Part shown: positions 34,850 through 43,716 of the stretch, piece after piece
Position numbering within the stretch: the stretch's first letter is position 1
Layout of the letters: each line of letters starts with the position of its first letter
NCBI RefSeq assembly: GCF_007858365.1
Contig: NZ_VFIO01000009.1
Coordinates: 62,001-126,000 of the forward strand
From: Pseudomonas saxonica
GTDB taxonomy: Bacteria; Pseudomonadota; Gammaproteobacteria; Pseudomonadales; Pseudomonadaceae
Direction of reading: 5' to 3'
Length of the DNA stretch: 64,000 nucleotides
Position numbers and translations under genes: made by a program
The notes under the pieces: model-generated
Told to the model about the DNA's origin: nothing
The model's input: the letters and a program-made list of their open reading frames with translations, nothing else
Databases searched by the model: none

Positions 34850-35143
34850 TTACTGGTTTCCGCCTGTGGTGAGTTTTTGAATTTTCGCGATCTCTGCGGT
34901 GGTCACGTCAACACAGGCCTGGTTGTCTCCCTTCGCCTGTGCATCCTGCGCCGTTTCGTAGGCCTTTTTGAGGTTGTCGGTGGTGTTTTCACTGGTTGTC
35001 GGGATGCTCGACAAATAATCTTTAATTCTTTGCAGGTTGTCAGAACATAACTTGCCAGTGTTACTGGTTGTTTCGGCCGCAAACACCGGAGAAGCCAACA
35101 TCGCAGCGCAAACGAAAAGACCAGCCAATGCGGAACGTTTCAT
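34850..35143 (-). CDS. Small secreted protein of unknown function
   Basis: A 97-residue protein with a clear signal peptide (MKRSALAGLFVCAAMLASPVFA, cleaved before AETT in this reading; motif shown only for the leader) and a mature part of about 75 helical residues with two cysteines (KLCSDNL, NQACVDV) that may form a disulfide. ATG 35143 follows AAGGAG. It lies just upstream of the ssrA promoter on the same strand. I do not recognise the family. Confidence 0.72.
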   Translation of the reverse strand: MKRSALAGLFVCAAMLASPVFAAETTSNTGKLCSDNLQRIKDYLSSIPTTSENTTDNLKKAYETAQDAQAKGDNQACVDVTTAEIAKIQKLTTGGNQ

Positions 35144-35517
35144 AGGGGAAAACTCCTTGTGCTCATGATAGGCCCGGTTTCTCCAGGCTCGGTTATATGC
35201 CCCAAATACGGGGCCTTAAGCCAATTGACTATAGCTGGGATCAGGAGTTCTGCTCTCAGAGGGCCATCATTGAGGATTATTTTTTGCGCCCTAAAACAGG
35301 GCGAGTACTGAGGCCATATAGAAAGCAACCTTCGGCAGTGACACGTGGGTGGGTGCGCCTCAAAATCAGCCGTTTCGTACGAAAAGTCCCTTTCCATCTG
35401 GTGAAACTTCCGAGAAACTCCCGCTCGCTTGTGCCAGTTCATTTCGGGGCATAGTCTCGGCCCATCGCTGCTCATCAGCGGTCGGGTTTAGTCGCCCGGA
35501 TTGTCATCTGGCGCATC
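35144..35517. other. Intergenic stretch with a perfect 12-base palindrome
   Basis: No protein gene is convincing here on either strand. The region must contain the promoter of the minus-strand small secreted protein. TTTCGTACGAAA at 35373-35384 is a perfect palindrome and may be an operator. Plus-strand transcription seems likely because the stretch ends in a plus-strand terminator at 35518-35546. Confidence 0.4.
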
Positions 35518-35546
35518 AGCGCCACCCTTCGTGAGGCGCTTTTTTC
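35518..35546 (+). terminator. Rho-independent terminator or attenuator upstream of the structured leader
   Basis: AGCGCC and GGCGCT form a 6-bp stem around an 11-base loop, followed by six T. It ends 15 bases before the structured element at 35561. It either ends an unseen plus-strand transcript or acts as an attenuator in the leader of the next gene. Confidence 0.65.
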
Positions 35547-35560
35547 GGCCCCGCGTTATG

Positions 35561-35636
35561 GTGGCCGTGCGCAGGGCGCCTTCGGGCGCGCCGGTTTCCA
35601 GATGCACCGGTCGACTAACCTGCGCACGGCTGCCAC
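35561..35636 (+). ncRNA. Cloverleaf-like structured RNA in the leader of a small-protein gene
   Basis: Pairing read from the sequence: an outer stem GTGGC/GCCAC (35561-35565 with 35632-35636) continues as CGTGCGCAGG/CCTGCGCACG (35566-35575 with 35619-35628), with a 3-base bulge. Inside are two hairpins: GCGCC-TTCG-GGCGC (35576-35589), with a stable TTCG loop, and CCGGT/ACCGG (35591-35610) with a 10-base loop. This makes a three-way junction of 76 bases ending 55 bases before the start codon at 35692. TTTAGTCGC occurs on both sides (about 35487 and 35645). The same arrangement seems familiar before other genes of this small family in Pseudomonas, but I cannot check that here. Confidence 0.6.
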
Positions 35637-35691
35637 CCATTCGTTTAGTCGCGATGTGTGATAGCTCCTTTGAGGCATCTGGAGTTACATC

Positions 35692-36042
35692 ATGAAAAAA
35701 ATCACCCCCGATCCACCCGCCTTTACCCCACTCGCTGCTGCTCAGTGTGATGCACAGTCGTTGGACCGTGCCGCTGCTGATCGCGCCCTTGATTACTACT
35801 TGCTCGACTTTAAGCCTCCACGGCAGGAGGTCATGGTCACGTACACCATCCCCGACAGTGTCAATTTAGAAGCGGCTTTGGCCCAAGCGTCAGACTTGTT
35901 GCGCTGCGCGGGTGCTTCGGCCAGTGAGGCGGGGAAGGGTTTGAGCGGGTTGCAGCGCGATTTGGTGTTGTCGGTGACGCATTTGGTGGAGCTGGCCAAG
36001 GCGTATGTCGATAAATCGCTGGACGGTTTGGCGACGCACTAA
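35692..36042 (+). CDS. Small Pseudomonas-specific protein (DUF6124/DUF3077 type)
   Basis: A 116-residue protein beginning MKKITPDPPAF, the typical opening of small Pseudomonas proteins grouped as DUF6124 or DUF3077. An acidic and helical body follows (LEAALAQASDLLRCAGASAS, LVELAKAYVDKSLDGL). No signal peptide, membrane segment or catalytic motif is seen. ATG 35692 follows GGAG at 7 bases. It stands alone between a structured leader and the convergent dld gene. Function is unknown; the exact DUF number is uncertain. Confidence 0.72.
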   Translation: MKKITPDPPAFTPLAAAQCDAQSLDRAAADRALDYYLLDFKPPRQEVMVTYTIPDSVNLEAALAQASDLLRCAGASASEAGKGLSGLQRDLVLSVTHLVELAKAYVDKSLDGLATH

Positions 36043-36097
36043 GCAGCACGCGCCTGCTTGGCGACAGGCGCGTTAAATTGCTCGTTGGAGTAGCCCC

Positions 36098-38896
36098 TTA
36101 GCTGGTCACCCGATCCACCAGATAGACCAGCCCGTGGTAATCAATGCCACCGTGTTGGGTCAGGCCGATCTCGCAGGTACGGCTGGTGGAGATGCCTTCG
36201 CTGCAATGCTGCACCGCGTCTTTCAAGGTGCGCAGTGAGTGTGCATTCAGCTCCGGTGTGGTGAACCCTTTGTCCCCGGCAAAGCCGCAGCAATGAATCT
36301 CTTCGGGTATGACCACTTGTGTGCTGCACAGCCGTGCAATGTCGATCAACGCCTGACTTTCGCCCAGATGCTGCGTACTGCACGTGACGTGCACGGCAAT
36401 GGGCGCGGTTTGAGGGGTGAACCTCAACTTATCCACAAGGTGGGTGCGGATGAAGCGAACCGGGTCGTACAAATCGAGGCGCGATTCGCCCAGGTCTTGC
36501 ACTAAACGCAAGGTGCAGGGGCTGGTGTCGCAGTAGATAGGATCAAGCCCGCCACGGCTGGCGTGCAGCAGTGCGCCGATCAGTTCCTGGCGTTTGTGTT
36601 CGGCCTGTTCGTTATACCCTTTGGAGGCAAACGGCTGGCCACAGCACAAGCTGTCCATGTTGTCGGGGAAGATCACTTGGTAGCCGGCTTTTTCAAGCAA
36701 GCCACGGGTTTTGTCCAGCAGCGACATTTGTTCTTTGTCGCCAGCCGCCGGGCCCATCACCCGTGATACGCAGGCCGCCAGATAAACCACCCGTGGGCGC
36801 GCATCTTCAATGGGCGGGGTAAAGCGAACCGCCCGCTCAGGTTGAGGCATGGCGTTGGTCCACAGTGGCACCCGGCCTTTACTGGCCTTGGTCAATGCTG
36901 ACGAAATTTTTGCCAGACGCGGTGCACCCAGCAGCATGCGGGCACCGTTGGCCACATGAAGCGTGAAGCGGGCGCCTTGCAGCGTTGTGGCAAAGTGATT
37001 ACCCAGCCAGTCGGCCGTTTTGAGGTGTGTGGCGGTGCGGGCCCGCAGCTTTTTCACCAGCTCGCCGGTATTGATGCCCACGGGGCAGCGTTGGGCGCAA
37101 AGCCCGGTGGCAGCACAGGTATCAATGCCTTGGTAGGCGTAGGCTTCTTCAAGCTCGCGGGTATCAACCCCGGCGCGCTGTTTGGCCTGAATATCGCGCC
37201 AGATGACAATGCGTTGGCGTGGGCTGAGGGTCAGCCCTTTGGACGGGCACACCGGCTCGCAAAACCCGCATTCAATGCACTTATCCACAATCTCGTCCGC
37301 GGCAGGCATCGGTTTGAGGTGTTTGAGGTGGATGTGCGGGTCTTCGCTGAGCACCACGTCGGGGTTGAGAATGCCTTGGGGGTCGAGCAGGCGTTTGAGT
37401 GCCCACATTAATTGGTAGGCGTCGCTGCCCCATTCCAGCTCGACAAAGGGGGCCATGTTGCGCCCAGTGCCGTGTTCGGCCTTGAGTGAACCGCCAAATT
37501 CGACAGCCACCAGTTGCGCCACATCGTCCATGAACGCCTGGTAACGGGCCACTTCTTCGGGGTTGTTAAAGCCTTGGGTGAAGACAAAGTGCAAGTTGCC
37601 TTCCAGGGCATGGCCGAACAGGATCGCTTCATCGTAGTGGTGCTTTTCGAACAGCTCGATCAGGCGATTGACGCCGATGGCCAGTTGTTCCACCGGGAAG
37701 GTGACGTCTTCGATGATGACGGTCGTACCGGTCTTGCGCACCGCGCCGACGGCCGGAAAGGTGTCTTTGCGGATGGCCCACAGTTTGGCGTTTTCTTTCG
37801 GGTCTTCGGTGAAGTCGACTTGCTTCTCAACCGGGAAGCTGGCCAGCGAGGCCATGATGTGTGCCAGTTGTTCGTGCAATAAGGTCTGCGTGGCAGCGCG
37901 GGATTCGATCAGCAAAGCGCAGGCATTCGCCGACAATTGCTGTACGAAAGCCGGCATGCCGGGTTTGTCTTGCACCGATCGCAGGCTGCGGCGGTCCAGC
38001 AGCTCGACGGCAGAAACGGGTTGGCTTTTGAGCACGGTGACGGCGTTGCAGCAGGTTTCGACGTCGGGAAAGACAATCAGCGCCGAGGCTTTGTTCGGGT
38101 GATCGATCACGGTGTCGTAAGTCACCGAGCTGATAAAGCCTAACGTACCTTCAGAGCCCACCAGCAAATGGCTGAGAATATCCAGCGGCTCGTCAAAGTC
38201 CACAAGGGCGTTGAGCGACAGGCCGGTGGTGTTTTTCAGACGGTATTTGTGGCGAATTTTTGCAGCCAACTCAGGATTGGCGCGGGTCTCGCGGCCCAGC
38301 GTCGCCAACTGATCGAGCAAAGCCGCGTGGCTTTGGCGAAAGGCCGCGACGTTGGCAGCGTCTTCTGTGTCGACACGGGTGCCGTCGGCCAATACCACGC
38401 GCATGCCGGCCAGGGTGTGGTAGGTGTTTTGTGCCGTGCCGCAGCACATGCCGCTGGCGTTATTGGCGACGATGCCACCGATTTTACAGGCGTTGATCGA
38501 GGCCGGGTCAGGGCCGATCTTGCGGCCGAAGGGCGCCAGCCATGCATTGGCCTGAGCGCCAATAACGCCCGGTTGCAGGCGGATTTGCGTGCCTTGGCCA
38601 CGTATTTCTTTGCCGTTCCAGTTGTCGCCCAGCACGATCAGTACGGAATCACTGATGGCCTGGCCAGAAAGGCTGGTGCCGGCGGCGCGAAAAGTGACAG
38701 CCACTTGATCGCGACGGGCCAGACGAAGCAACTCGACCACTTCGTCTTCTGACTCAACGCGGATCACCAGCTTGGGAATCAGCCGGTAAAAACTGGCGTC
38801 GGTGCCGAAGGCCAGCGTAGAAAGTGCATCGGTGAAGCGACGGTCTTGCGGGATCAGCCGTTCGGCGTCACGCACAAAGGCGCTGGGCAGGCTCAT
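36098..38896 (-). CDS. dld: FAD/Fe-S D-lactate dehydrogenase (Dld-II type)
   Basis: A 932-residue respiratory flavoprotein. The FAD-binding PCMH domain is at about 40-270 (VTFRAAGTSLSGQAISDSVL, GGIVANNASGMCCG), then a FAD-oxidase C domain. Two ferredoxin-like 4Fe-4S motifs follow (CIECGFCEPVCP near 537, CAATGLCAQRCP near 592) and C-terminal cysteine-rich CCG domains (CSTQHLGES, CCGFAGDKG). This layout is that of the membrane-associated D-lactate dehydrogenase found beside lldP-lut genes, passing electrons to quinone. Its start overlaps the lutC stop by four bases. A glycolate or 2-hydroxyglutarate dehydrogenase is the family alternative; the lactate cluster decides. Confidence 0.9.
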   Translation of the reverse strand: MSLPSAFVRDAERLIPQDRRFTDALSTLAFGTDASFYRLIPKLVIRVESEDEVVELLRLARRDQVAVTFRAAGTSLSGQAISDSVLIVLGDNWNGKEIRGQGTQIRLQPGVIGAQANAWLAPFGRKIGPDPASINACKIGGIVANNASGMCCGTAQNTYHTLAGMRVVLADGTRVDTEDAANVAAFRQSHAALLDQLATLGRETRANPELAAKIRHKYRLKNTTGLSLNALVDFDEPLDILSHLLVGSEGTLGFISSVTYDTVIDHPNKASALIVFPDVETCCNAVTVLKSQPVSAVELLDRRSLRSVQDKPGMPAFVQQLSANACALLIESRAATQTLLHEQLAHIMASLASFPVEKQVDFTEDPKENAKLWAIRKDTFPAVGAVRKTGTTVIIEDVTFPVEQLAIGVNRLIELFEKHHYDEAILFGHALEGNLHFVFTQGFNNPEEVARYQAFMDDVAQLVAVEFGGSLKAEHGTGRNMAPFVELEWGSDAYQLMWALKRLLDPQGILNPDVVLSEDPHIHLKHLKPMPAADEIVDKCIECGFCEPVCPSKGLTLSPRQRIVIWRDIQAKQRAGVDTRELEEAYAYQGIDTCAATGLCAQRCPVGINTGELVKKLRARTATHLKTADWLGNHFATTLQGARFTLHVANGARMLLGAPRLAKISSALTKASKGRVPLWTNAMPQPERAVRFTPPIEDARPRVVYLAACVSRVMGPAAGDKEQMSLLDKTRGLLEKAGYQVIFPDNMDSLCCGQPFASKGYNEQAEHKRQELIGALLHASRGGLDPIYCDTSPCTLRLVQDLGESRLDLYDPVRFIRTHLVDKLRFTPQTAPIAVHVTCSTQHLGESQALIDIARLCSTQVVIPEEIHCCGFAGDKGFTTPELNAHSLRTLKDAVQHCSEGISTSRTCEIGLTQHGGIDYHGLVYLVDRVTS

Positions 38897-39564
38897 GCAT
38901 CCTCCAGAATCAGGACCACCAAGTCTTTCGGGCCGTGAGCGCCGTAGGCCAATACTTGCTCGATGTCAGCGGTTTTCGACGGGCCGGACACCAGCAGCGC
39001 ATTGGTCGGCATGCCTGCAGTCCAATTCATTTCTCGTTGCACTTGATAGAAGTTGTCACGGATCTCACTGGCCTTGAGCAAAGCGAAATGCACCGGCGGA
39101 ACCAGGCTCATCAATCGCGGCTCTTCAGGCGTCGGCCACATGATCAGGCTGCCCGTGGCGGCAATGGCGCCCAGGGTGGTGGTCAGGCTGGCAGGGGTGT
39201 CGTTGAACAGTTCGGGTTTCCACTCCTCAACCGGCCGGTCGTAGGCTTTGAGTAAGGGTAAAGCAGGGTTTTGCGCCCAATGAGCCGTGACTTTTTGCCC
39301 GTGCGGTGTCGTTGGCGCTATCAGCAGGCTGGGCAGTTGGCGGTCAGTGACCAATTGCGCCAGCAGCGCGGGCCAGTCCTGTTCGGTGCTGAGGTGAATT
39401 TCCGTGTGCACCGCTTCCATCAACTTGCGCAGTTGCGGGATGCGCTGCTCGGCGGTGTAGGTCCACGGCTCGGTCACCAGCACTTCATCAAAGTTGTCAG
39501 GCACGGGCGTGGTGCCTGTCAGGCTTTTGCGCAGTTTGTTGAGGATGTTTTGTTTAGCGCTCAT
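38893..39564 (-). CDS. lutC: L-lactate utilisation protein LutC
   Basis: A 223-residue LUD-domain protein (LutC/YkgG family), third subunit of the iron-sulfur L-lactate oxidation complex. Visible family features are TGSLIMWPTPEEPRLMSLVP and the C-terminal TNALLVSGPSKTADIEQVLAYGAHGP, close to the usual SRTADIE...GVHGP signature. It overlaps lutB and dld by four bases each, so the set is translationally coupled. Also called lldG. Confidence 0.92.
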   Translation of the reverse strand: MSAKQNILNKLRKSLTGTTPVPDNFDEVLVTEPWTYTAEQRIPQLRKLMEAVHTEIHLSTEQDWPALLAQLVTDRQLPSLLIAPTTPHGQKVTAHWAQNPALPLLKAYDRPVEEWKPELFNDTPASLTTTLGAIAATGSLIMWPTPEEPRLMSLVPPVHFALLKASEIRDNFYQVQREMNWTAGMPTNALLVSGPSKTADIEQVLAYGAHGPKDLVVLILEDA

Positions 39565-41021
39565 CGCGAGTCTCCCGATTTTTTCGCCAAATGTTCACGG
39601 GCCATGTCGTGCAGCGAACGGGCAGCGGGCTTGGGTGCGCTGTGGTTTTGTGTCCACGGGCCCACCTTGCTCGGCGTGAGTGCGCGCAGGCGAGTGGCGG
39701 CTTTGAGGAATGTGCGATAAAGCGCGGGTGAGCTGTTGAGCTTGGCCCACATGTTCCAGATCAGGCGCTCTTTGCGTGAGTACTTGCTGCCTTGGCCGCG
39801 CATGATGCGAGGTACGGTGTCGGGCGCTTTGACGTTTTCTTCGCGCAGACGGCGCAGCAGTGCCGGGATCGGGATTTTTACCGGGCACACTTCGCCGCAC
39901 GCGCCGCACAGGGATGAGGCGCTTGGGTGATCCGGCACTTTGTTCAGGCCCACCATATGCGGCGTGATGATGGCGCCAATCGGACCGGGGTAGACCTCAC
40001 CGTAGGCATGGCCGCCGATGCGGGTGTACACCGGGCAGTGGTTCATGCAGGCGCCGCAACGAATGCAGTTGAGGGTCTGGCGCAATTCGCTGTCGGCAAA
40101 CGCTTGGCTACGGCCGTTATCGAGCAGAACCAAATGTACTTCTTCAGGGCCGTCCAGCTCGCCGGGCTTACGCGGGCCGGAGATCATGTTGACGTAGGTG
40201 GTGATCGGCTGGCCGAGGGCCGAGCGGGTCAGCAGCGAAACCAGCGGTACGACGTCACGCAGATTTTCGACGACTTTTTCGATCCCGGTCACGGCGATAT
40301 GCACAGGCGGCACGGTGGTCGACATGCGGCCATTGCCTTCGTTTTCGACCAGTAGCAGCGTGCCGGTTTCAGCGACGGCGAAGTTGACTCCGGACACGCC
40401 GATGTCTGCTTCGAAGAATTTTTGACGCAGTACGCGACGGCCAATCTGGATCAGTTGGTCGACGTCTTTGGTGTATTCCACGCCGAGTTTTTCGTGAAAC
40501 AGGTTGGCCACTTGCCCGGCATTCTTGTGAATGGCGGGCATGATGATGTGTGACGGTTTCTCGTTGTCGAGCTGAACGATGTACTCGCCCATGTCGGATT
40601 CCAGGCATTCAATGCCTTGGGCGCCGAGCACGTGGTTCATCTCCATCTCTTCGCTGACCATCGACTTGCCTTTGATCACCTGTTTGGCGGCGCGGCGGCG
40701 AGCGATGGACATAACTATTTCATTGGCTTCTTCAACGGTTTCTGCCCAGTGCACCTGCACACCATTGCGGGTCAGGTTGGCTTCCAGTCGCTCCAGCAGG
40801 TCAGGCAGTTTGGACAGGGCTCGGGCGCGGATGGCGTTGCCCAGTGCGCGTAAATGTTCGCGCTCATGGGCGTCGCTGAAGGCCACTGCGCGCTTGGTCA
40901 TCAGAGAATCCATAGCGCTGCGAAAGTTGTTTCGCAGTTGCGTGTCGGCTAGCGCTTCATGGGCGCGCTCGCGGAAGTCTTCTTCCACTGCAACGGTAGG
41001 AATCAGTGTGCTGGTGCTCAT
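39561..41021 (-). CDS. lutB: L-lactate utilisation iron-sulfur protein LutB
   Basis: A 486-residue protein with an N-terminal LUD domain (about 60-300; VKGKSMVSEEME-like segment, GVNFAVAETGTLLLVENEGN) and two 4Fe-4S motifs (CIRCGACMNHCPVY near 317 and CGACGEVCPVKIP near 369), then a C-terminal helical tail. It is the ferredoxin-like core subunit of the LutABC complex that oxidises L-lactate to pyruvate in place of an FMN-type LldD. It overlaps lutA and lutC by four bases each. Also called lldF. Confidence 0.93.
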   Translation of the reverse strand: MSTSTLIPTVAVEEDFRERAHEALADTQLRNNFRSAMDSLMTKRAVAFSDAHEREHLRALGNAIRARALSKLPDLLERLEANLTRNGVQVHWAETVEEANEIVMSIARRRAAKQVIKGKSMVSEEMEMNHVLGAQGIECLESDMGEYIVQLDNEKPSHIIMPAIHKNAGQVANLFHEKLGVEYTKDVDQLIQIGRRVLRQKFFEADIGVSGVNFAVAETGTLLLVENEGNGRMSTTVPPVHIAVTGIEKVVENLRDVVPLVSLLTRSALGQPITTYVNMISGPRKPGELDGPEEVHLVLLDNGRSQAFADSELRQTLNCIRCGACMNHCPVYTRIGGHAYGEVYPGPIGAIITPHMVGLNKVPDHPSASSLCGACGEVCPVKIPIPALLRRLREENVKAPDTVPRIMRGQGSKYSRKERLIWNMWAKLNSSPALYRTFLKAATRLRALTPSKVGPWTQNHSAPKPAARSLHDMAREHLAKKSGDSR

Positions 41022-41842
41022 TGTTCACCTCCGGTGCGCTGCCACAGGAAACTGGCCAGATGTTGGCCGCGCAGGGCTTGTTTCTGTTTTTCCAGCGAGC
41101 CGTTGATGTTCATCAGGCAACCGCAGTCAGCGGTCAGCACTTGATGCGCGCCGGTTTCAATCAGGGAGCGGGTCTTGTCAGCGACCATCGCGCCGGAAAT
41201 GTCCGGCATGCGCACGCTGAATGTGCCACCAAAACCGCAGCATTCACTCTCGTGGCTGTGGTCGATCCGCTCGACATTGCTCAGTTGCGCGAGCATTTCG
41301 CGGCCGTGCAGGTGGGTGTTCATTTCGCGACGTGCAGAGCAGGAGGTGTGCAGGGCGACCTTGACCGGAGCACCGTGGTCTTTAAATTGCACTTTGCACA
41401 CAAATAGCAGGAATTCGGTGAGTTCAAAGGTGCGTTCGGCCAGTGCGTGGACCTTTTTCAAGGTCTCGGGCTCGTCCTTGAACAGGTCTTCGTAATGCTC
41501 ACGCAACATACCGGCGCAAGAACCGGACGGTACAACTACCGGGTAGTCTTCGGCAAACAGGGCCAGTTGCGAGCGGGCGACTTCCCGAGCCTGATCGGTG
41601 TAACCCGAGGTGTAGGCCGGTTGGCCGCAGCAGCTTTGGCCTTGGGGGTAATCGACTTCAATGCCTTCACGTTCAATCAGGTGAATCGCGTCCATCCCGG
41701 CCTCGGGAAAGAACAGGTCTACGACACAGGTGCCGAACAGGTAAACCTTGCGCGGTTTATGCGCGGGGTATTGGCGTGGCACAGGCAAGGGCGGGGCGAC
41801 GCGGGTCGCATTCGGCACGGCGTTGTAAAAAAGCTCGCTCAT
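41018..41842 (-). CDS. lutA: L-lactate utilisation protein LutA (CCG-domain subunit)
   Basis: A 274-residue protein with two cysteine-rich CCG domains (GTCVVDLFFP with QSCCGQPAYTSGY; HTSCSARREM with SECCGFGGTFSV), as in LutA/GlcF/HdrB proteins that bind unusual iron-sulfur centres. ATG 41842 is chosen for GGAG seven bases upstream; the longer frame reads into the hairpins of the intergenic region. First gene of the coupled lutA-lutB-lutC-dld series. Also called lldE. Confidence 0.92.
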   Translation of the reverse strand: MSELFYNAVPNATRVAPPLPVPRQYPAHKPRKVYLFGTCVVDLFFPEAGMDAIHLIEREGIEVDYPQGQSCCGQPAYTSGYTDQAREVARSQLALFAEDYPVVVPSGSCAGMLREHYEDLFKDEPETLKKVHALAERTFELTEFLLFVCKVQFKDHGAPVKVALHTSCSARREMNTHLHGREMLAQLSNVERIDHSHESECCGFGGTFSVRMPDISGAMVADKTRSLIETGAHQVLTADCGCLMNINGSLEKQKQALRGQHLASFLWQRTGGEQ

Positions 41843-41871
41843 CAGGCGTCTCCGGGTGGTCCCGGTTATAT

Positions 41872-41927
41872 GTCCACTTAGGTGGACCGGGTCGTGAATT
41901 ACAGGTGCCGGGGAGAGCCCCGGCACC
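41872..41927 (-). terminator. Two hairpins between lldP and lutA
   Basis: A perfect 10-bp stem GGTGCCGGGG/CCCCGGCACC with a 4-base loop (41904-41927) follows the lldP stop, and a second dyad GTCCAC-TTAG-GTGGAC lies at 41872-41887. No T-run follows, so they more likely set relative mRNA levels or stability of lldP versus lut than end the operon. Confidence 0.55.
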
Positions 41928-41954
41928 CTTAACGTGCAGTAACCATAGTCCTTA

Positions 41955-43649
41955 TCAGTGCACCAGCATGCCGGTAAACCAATAGGCTTGGGCCAAGGTG
42001 ATCAGGCCGACGATGGTGGCGAAGAACAGGCTGTGTTTGAGGGTGAAGCGGAACAGGTCGGATTCTTTGCCCACCAGGCCAGTGGCCGCACAGGCCACGG
42101 CGATGGATTGCGGAGAAATCATCTTGCCGGTCACGCCGCCGCTGGTGTTGGCGGCCACCATCAGGGTGTCGCTAACGCCGATCTGGTGCGCGGTGGTGGC
42201 TTGCAACGAACTGAACAGGGCGTTGGATGAAGTGTCCGAGCCGGTCAGAAATACGCCCAGCCAGCCGAGGAACGGCGAGAAGAACGGGAACGCCGCGCCA
42301 GTACCCGCCAACACCAGTGCCATGGTCGAGGACATGCCGGAGTAGTTGGTGACGAAAGCAAAGGCCAGCACCATGCCGATGGACAGGATCGGCCAGCGCA
42401 GTTCGTAGAAAGTCTCTTTCAAAGTGGTCAGACCGGTTTTGAAGTCGATTTTCAGGATCATCATCGAGATCAGCGCCGAAAAGAAAATCGCGGTGCCGGT
42501 GGCCGAAATCGGATCAAGCTTGAACACGGCCGCAATGGCGGTGGGTGCGTTGACGATCGGCGCAGTCTTGATCACCAGTTGGTCCAGGTGCGGGATGGCA
42601 AAGTTGAATACCCAGCCGTACATCGAGCCACCGGGTGAGAACAGCGCCTTGAACGGTTTTAGGGTCCAGATGGTGACCAGTACGGTCAAGATCAGGAACG
42701 GTGACCAGGCTTTGAGGATCTGCATCAGGCTGTAAGGCGATGCCATCAGGTTGCTCGGTTTGCCGAAGCCTCCTGCGCTGGCGGTCACGATAACGTCAGA
42801 GCTGACGCCAGCAATCTGGGCGCCTGCGGTGCGTTTTGGCTGCCAGACTTTCAGGAACAGGGTCAGGCAGATCAGGCTGGCGAGGGCCGAGGTGATGTCT
42901 GGCAGTTCAGGCCCAATGTAGTTCGAGGTGAAGTATTGAGTGACGGCAAAGCTCAAGCCCGCCACCAGCGCTGCGGGCCAGGTTTCACGCACGCCGCGCA
43001 GGCCGTCCATCATGAAGACCAGCCAGAACGGCACGAACAATGACAACAGCGGCAGTTGGCGCCCGGCCATTGCACCGATTTTGAATGCGTCGATGCCGGT
43101 CACTTGGCCTGCCACGATGATCGGGATGCCCAGGGCACCAAAGGCAACCGGGGCGGTGTTGGCGATCAGGCAAAGGCCCGCGGCGTACAACGGGTTGAAA
43201 CCCAGACCCACGAGCAGTGCGGCAGTGATGGCCACAGGCGCGCCGAAACCGGCTGCACCTTCAAGGAATGCACCGAAGCAGAAGCCAATCAGCAGCACTT
43301 GCAGGCGTTGGTCGTCAGTGATCGACAGTACCGAGCTGCGAATAATTTCAAACTGGCCACTTTTCACGGTCAATTTGTAGAGGAACACCGCGGCCACAAT
43401 GATCCATGCAATGGGCCAGAGGCCGTAGGCAAATCCATAGCCCGCTGCCGCGATGGCCATGTCGACAGGCATCTGGAAGGCAAAGATGGCCACCAAAATC
43501 GACAGGGCAAGGGTAATGCTGCCGGCCACATGTCCTTTCAGACGGAACACGGCCAGAGCCAGGAAGAAGAACACAATCGGAATGACGGCCGCGAGTGCGG
43601 ACCAGCCAAGACTGCCGAGCGGACTATAGAGCTGTTGCCAGGTTTGCAT
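41955..43649 (-). CDS. lldP: L-lactate permease LldP
   Basis: A 564-residue membrane protein with about 12-14 hydrophobic helices of the LctP family, which imports lactate (and glycolate) with protons. Family stretches seen are GFCFGAFLEGAAGFGAPVAI, ANTAPVAFGALGIPIIVAG and GVFLTGSDTSSNALFSSLQ. ATG 43649. It is the first gene of the minus-strand lactate cluster and lies directly behind the LldR operator at 43700-43716. Confidence 0.96.
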   Translation of the reverse strand: MQTWQQLYSPLGSLGWSALAAVIPIVFFFLALAVFRLKGHVAGSITLALSILVAIFAFQMPVDMAIAAAGYGFAYGLWPIAWIIVAAVFLYKLTVKSGQFEIIRSSVLSITDDQRLQVLLIGFCFGAFLEGAAGFGAPVAITAALLVGLGFNPLYAAGLCLIANTAPVAFGALGIPIIVAGQVTGIDAFKIGAMAGRQLPLLSLFVPFWLVFMMDGLRGVRETWPAALVAGLSFAVTQYFTSNYIGPELPDITSALASLICLTLFLKVWQPKRTAGAQIAGVSSDVIVTASAGGFGKPSNLMASPYSLMQILKAWSPFLILTVLVTIWTLKPFKALFSPGGSMYGWVFNFAIPHLDQLVIKTAPIVNAPTAIAAVFKLDPISATGTAIFFSALISMMILKIDFKTGLTTLKETFYELRWPILSIGMVLAFAFVTNYSGMSSTMALVLAGTGAAFPFFSPFLGWLGVFLTGSDTSSNALFSSLQATTAHQIGVSDTLMVAANTSGGVTGKMISPQSIAVACAATGLVGKESDLFRFTLKHSLFFATIVGLITLAQAYWFTGMLVH

Positions 43650-43699
43650 ATGGGGTGGCCCCTAATTGTTATTGGTCGATGCCATTAGTGCTATTGGAT

Positions 43700-43716
43700 A
43701 ATTGGTAATACCAATT
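43700..43716. promoter_or_regulatory. LldR-type operator
   Basis: AATTGGTAATACCAATT is a perfect dyad (7-bp arms, 3-base centre) of the form AATTGGTNNNACCAATT typical of LldR/FadR-family repressors. It lies 51 bases upstream of lldP and within the divergent region shared with lldR. Lactate should release the repressor. Confidence 0.88.

Noticed and set aside
35140..35475. 111-codon minus-strand frame upstream of the small secreted protein
   Set aside because: It runs into the ribosome site of that gene, has no good start, and no family resemblance I can support.
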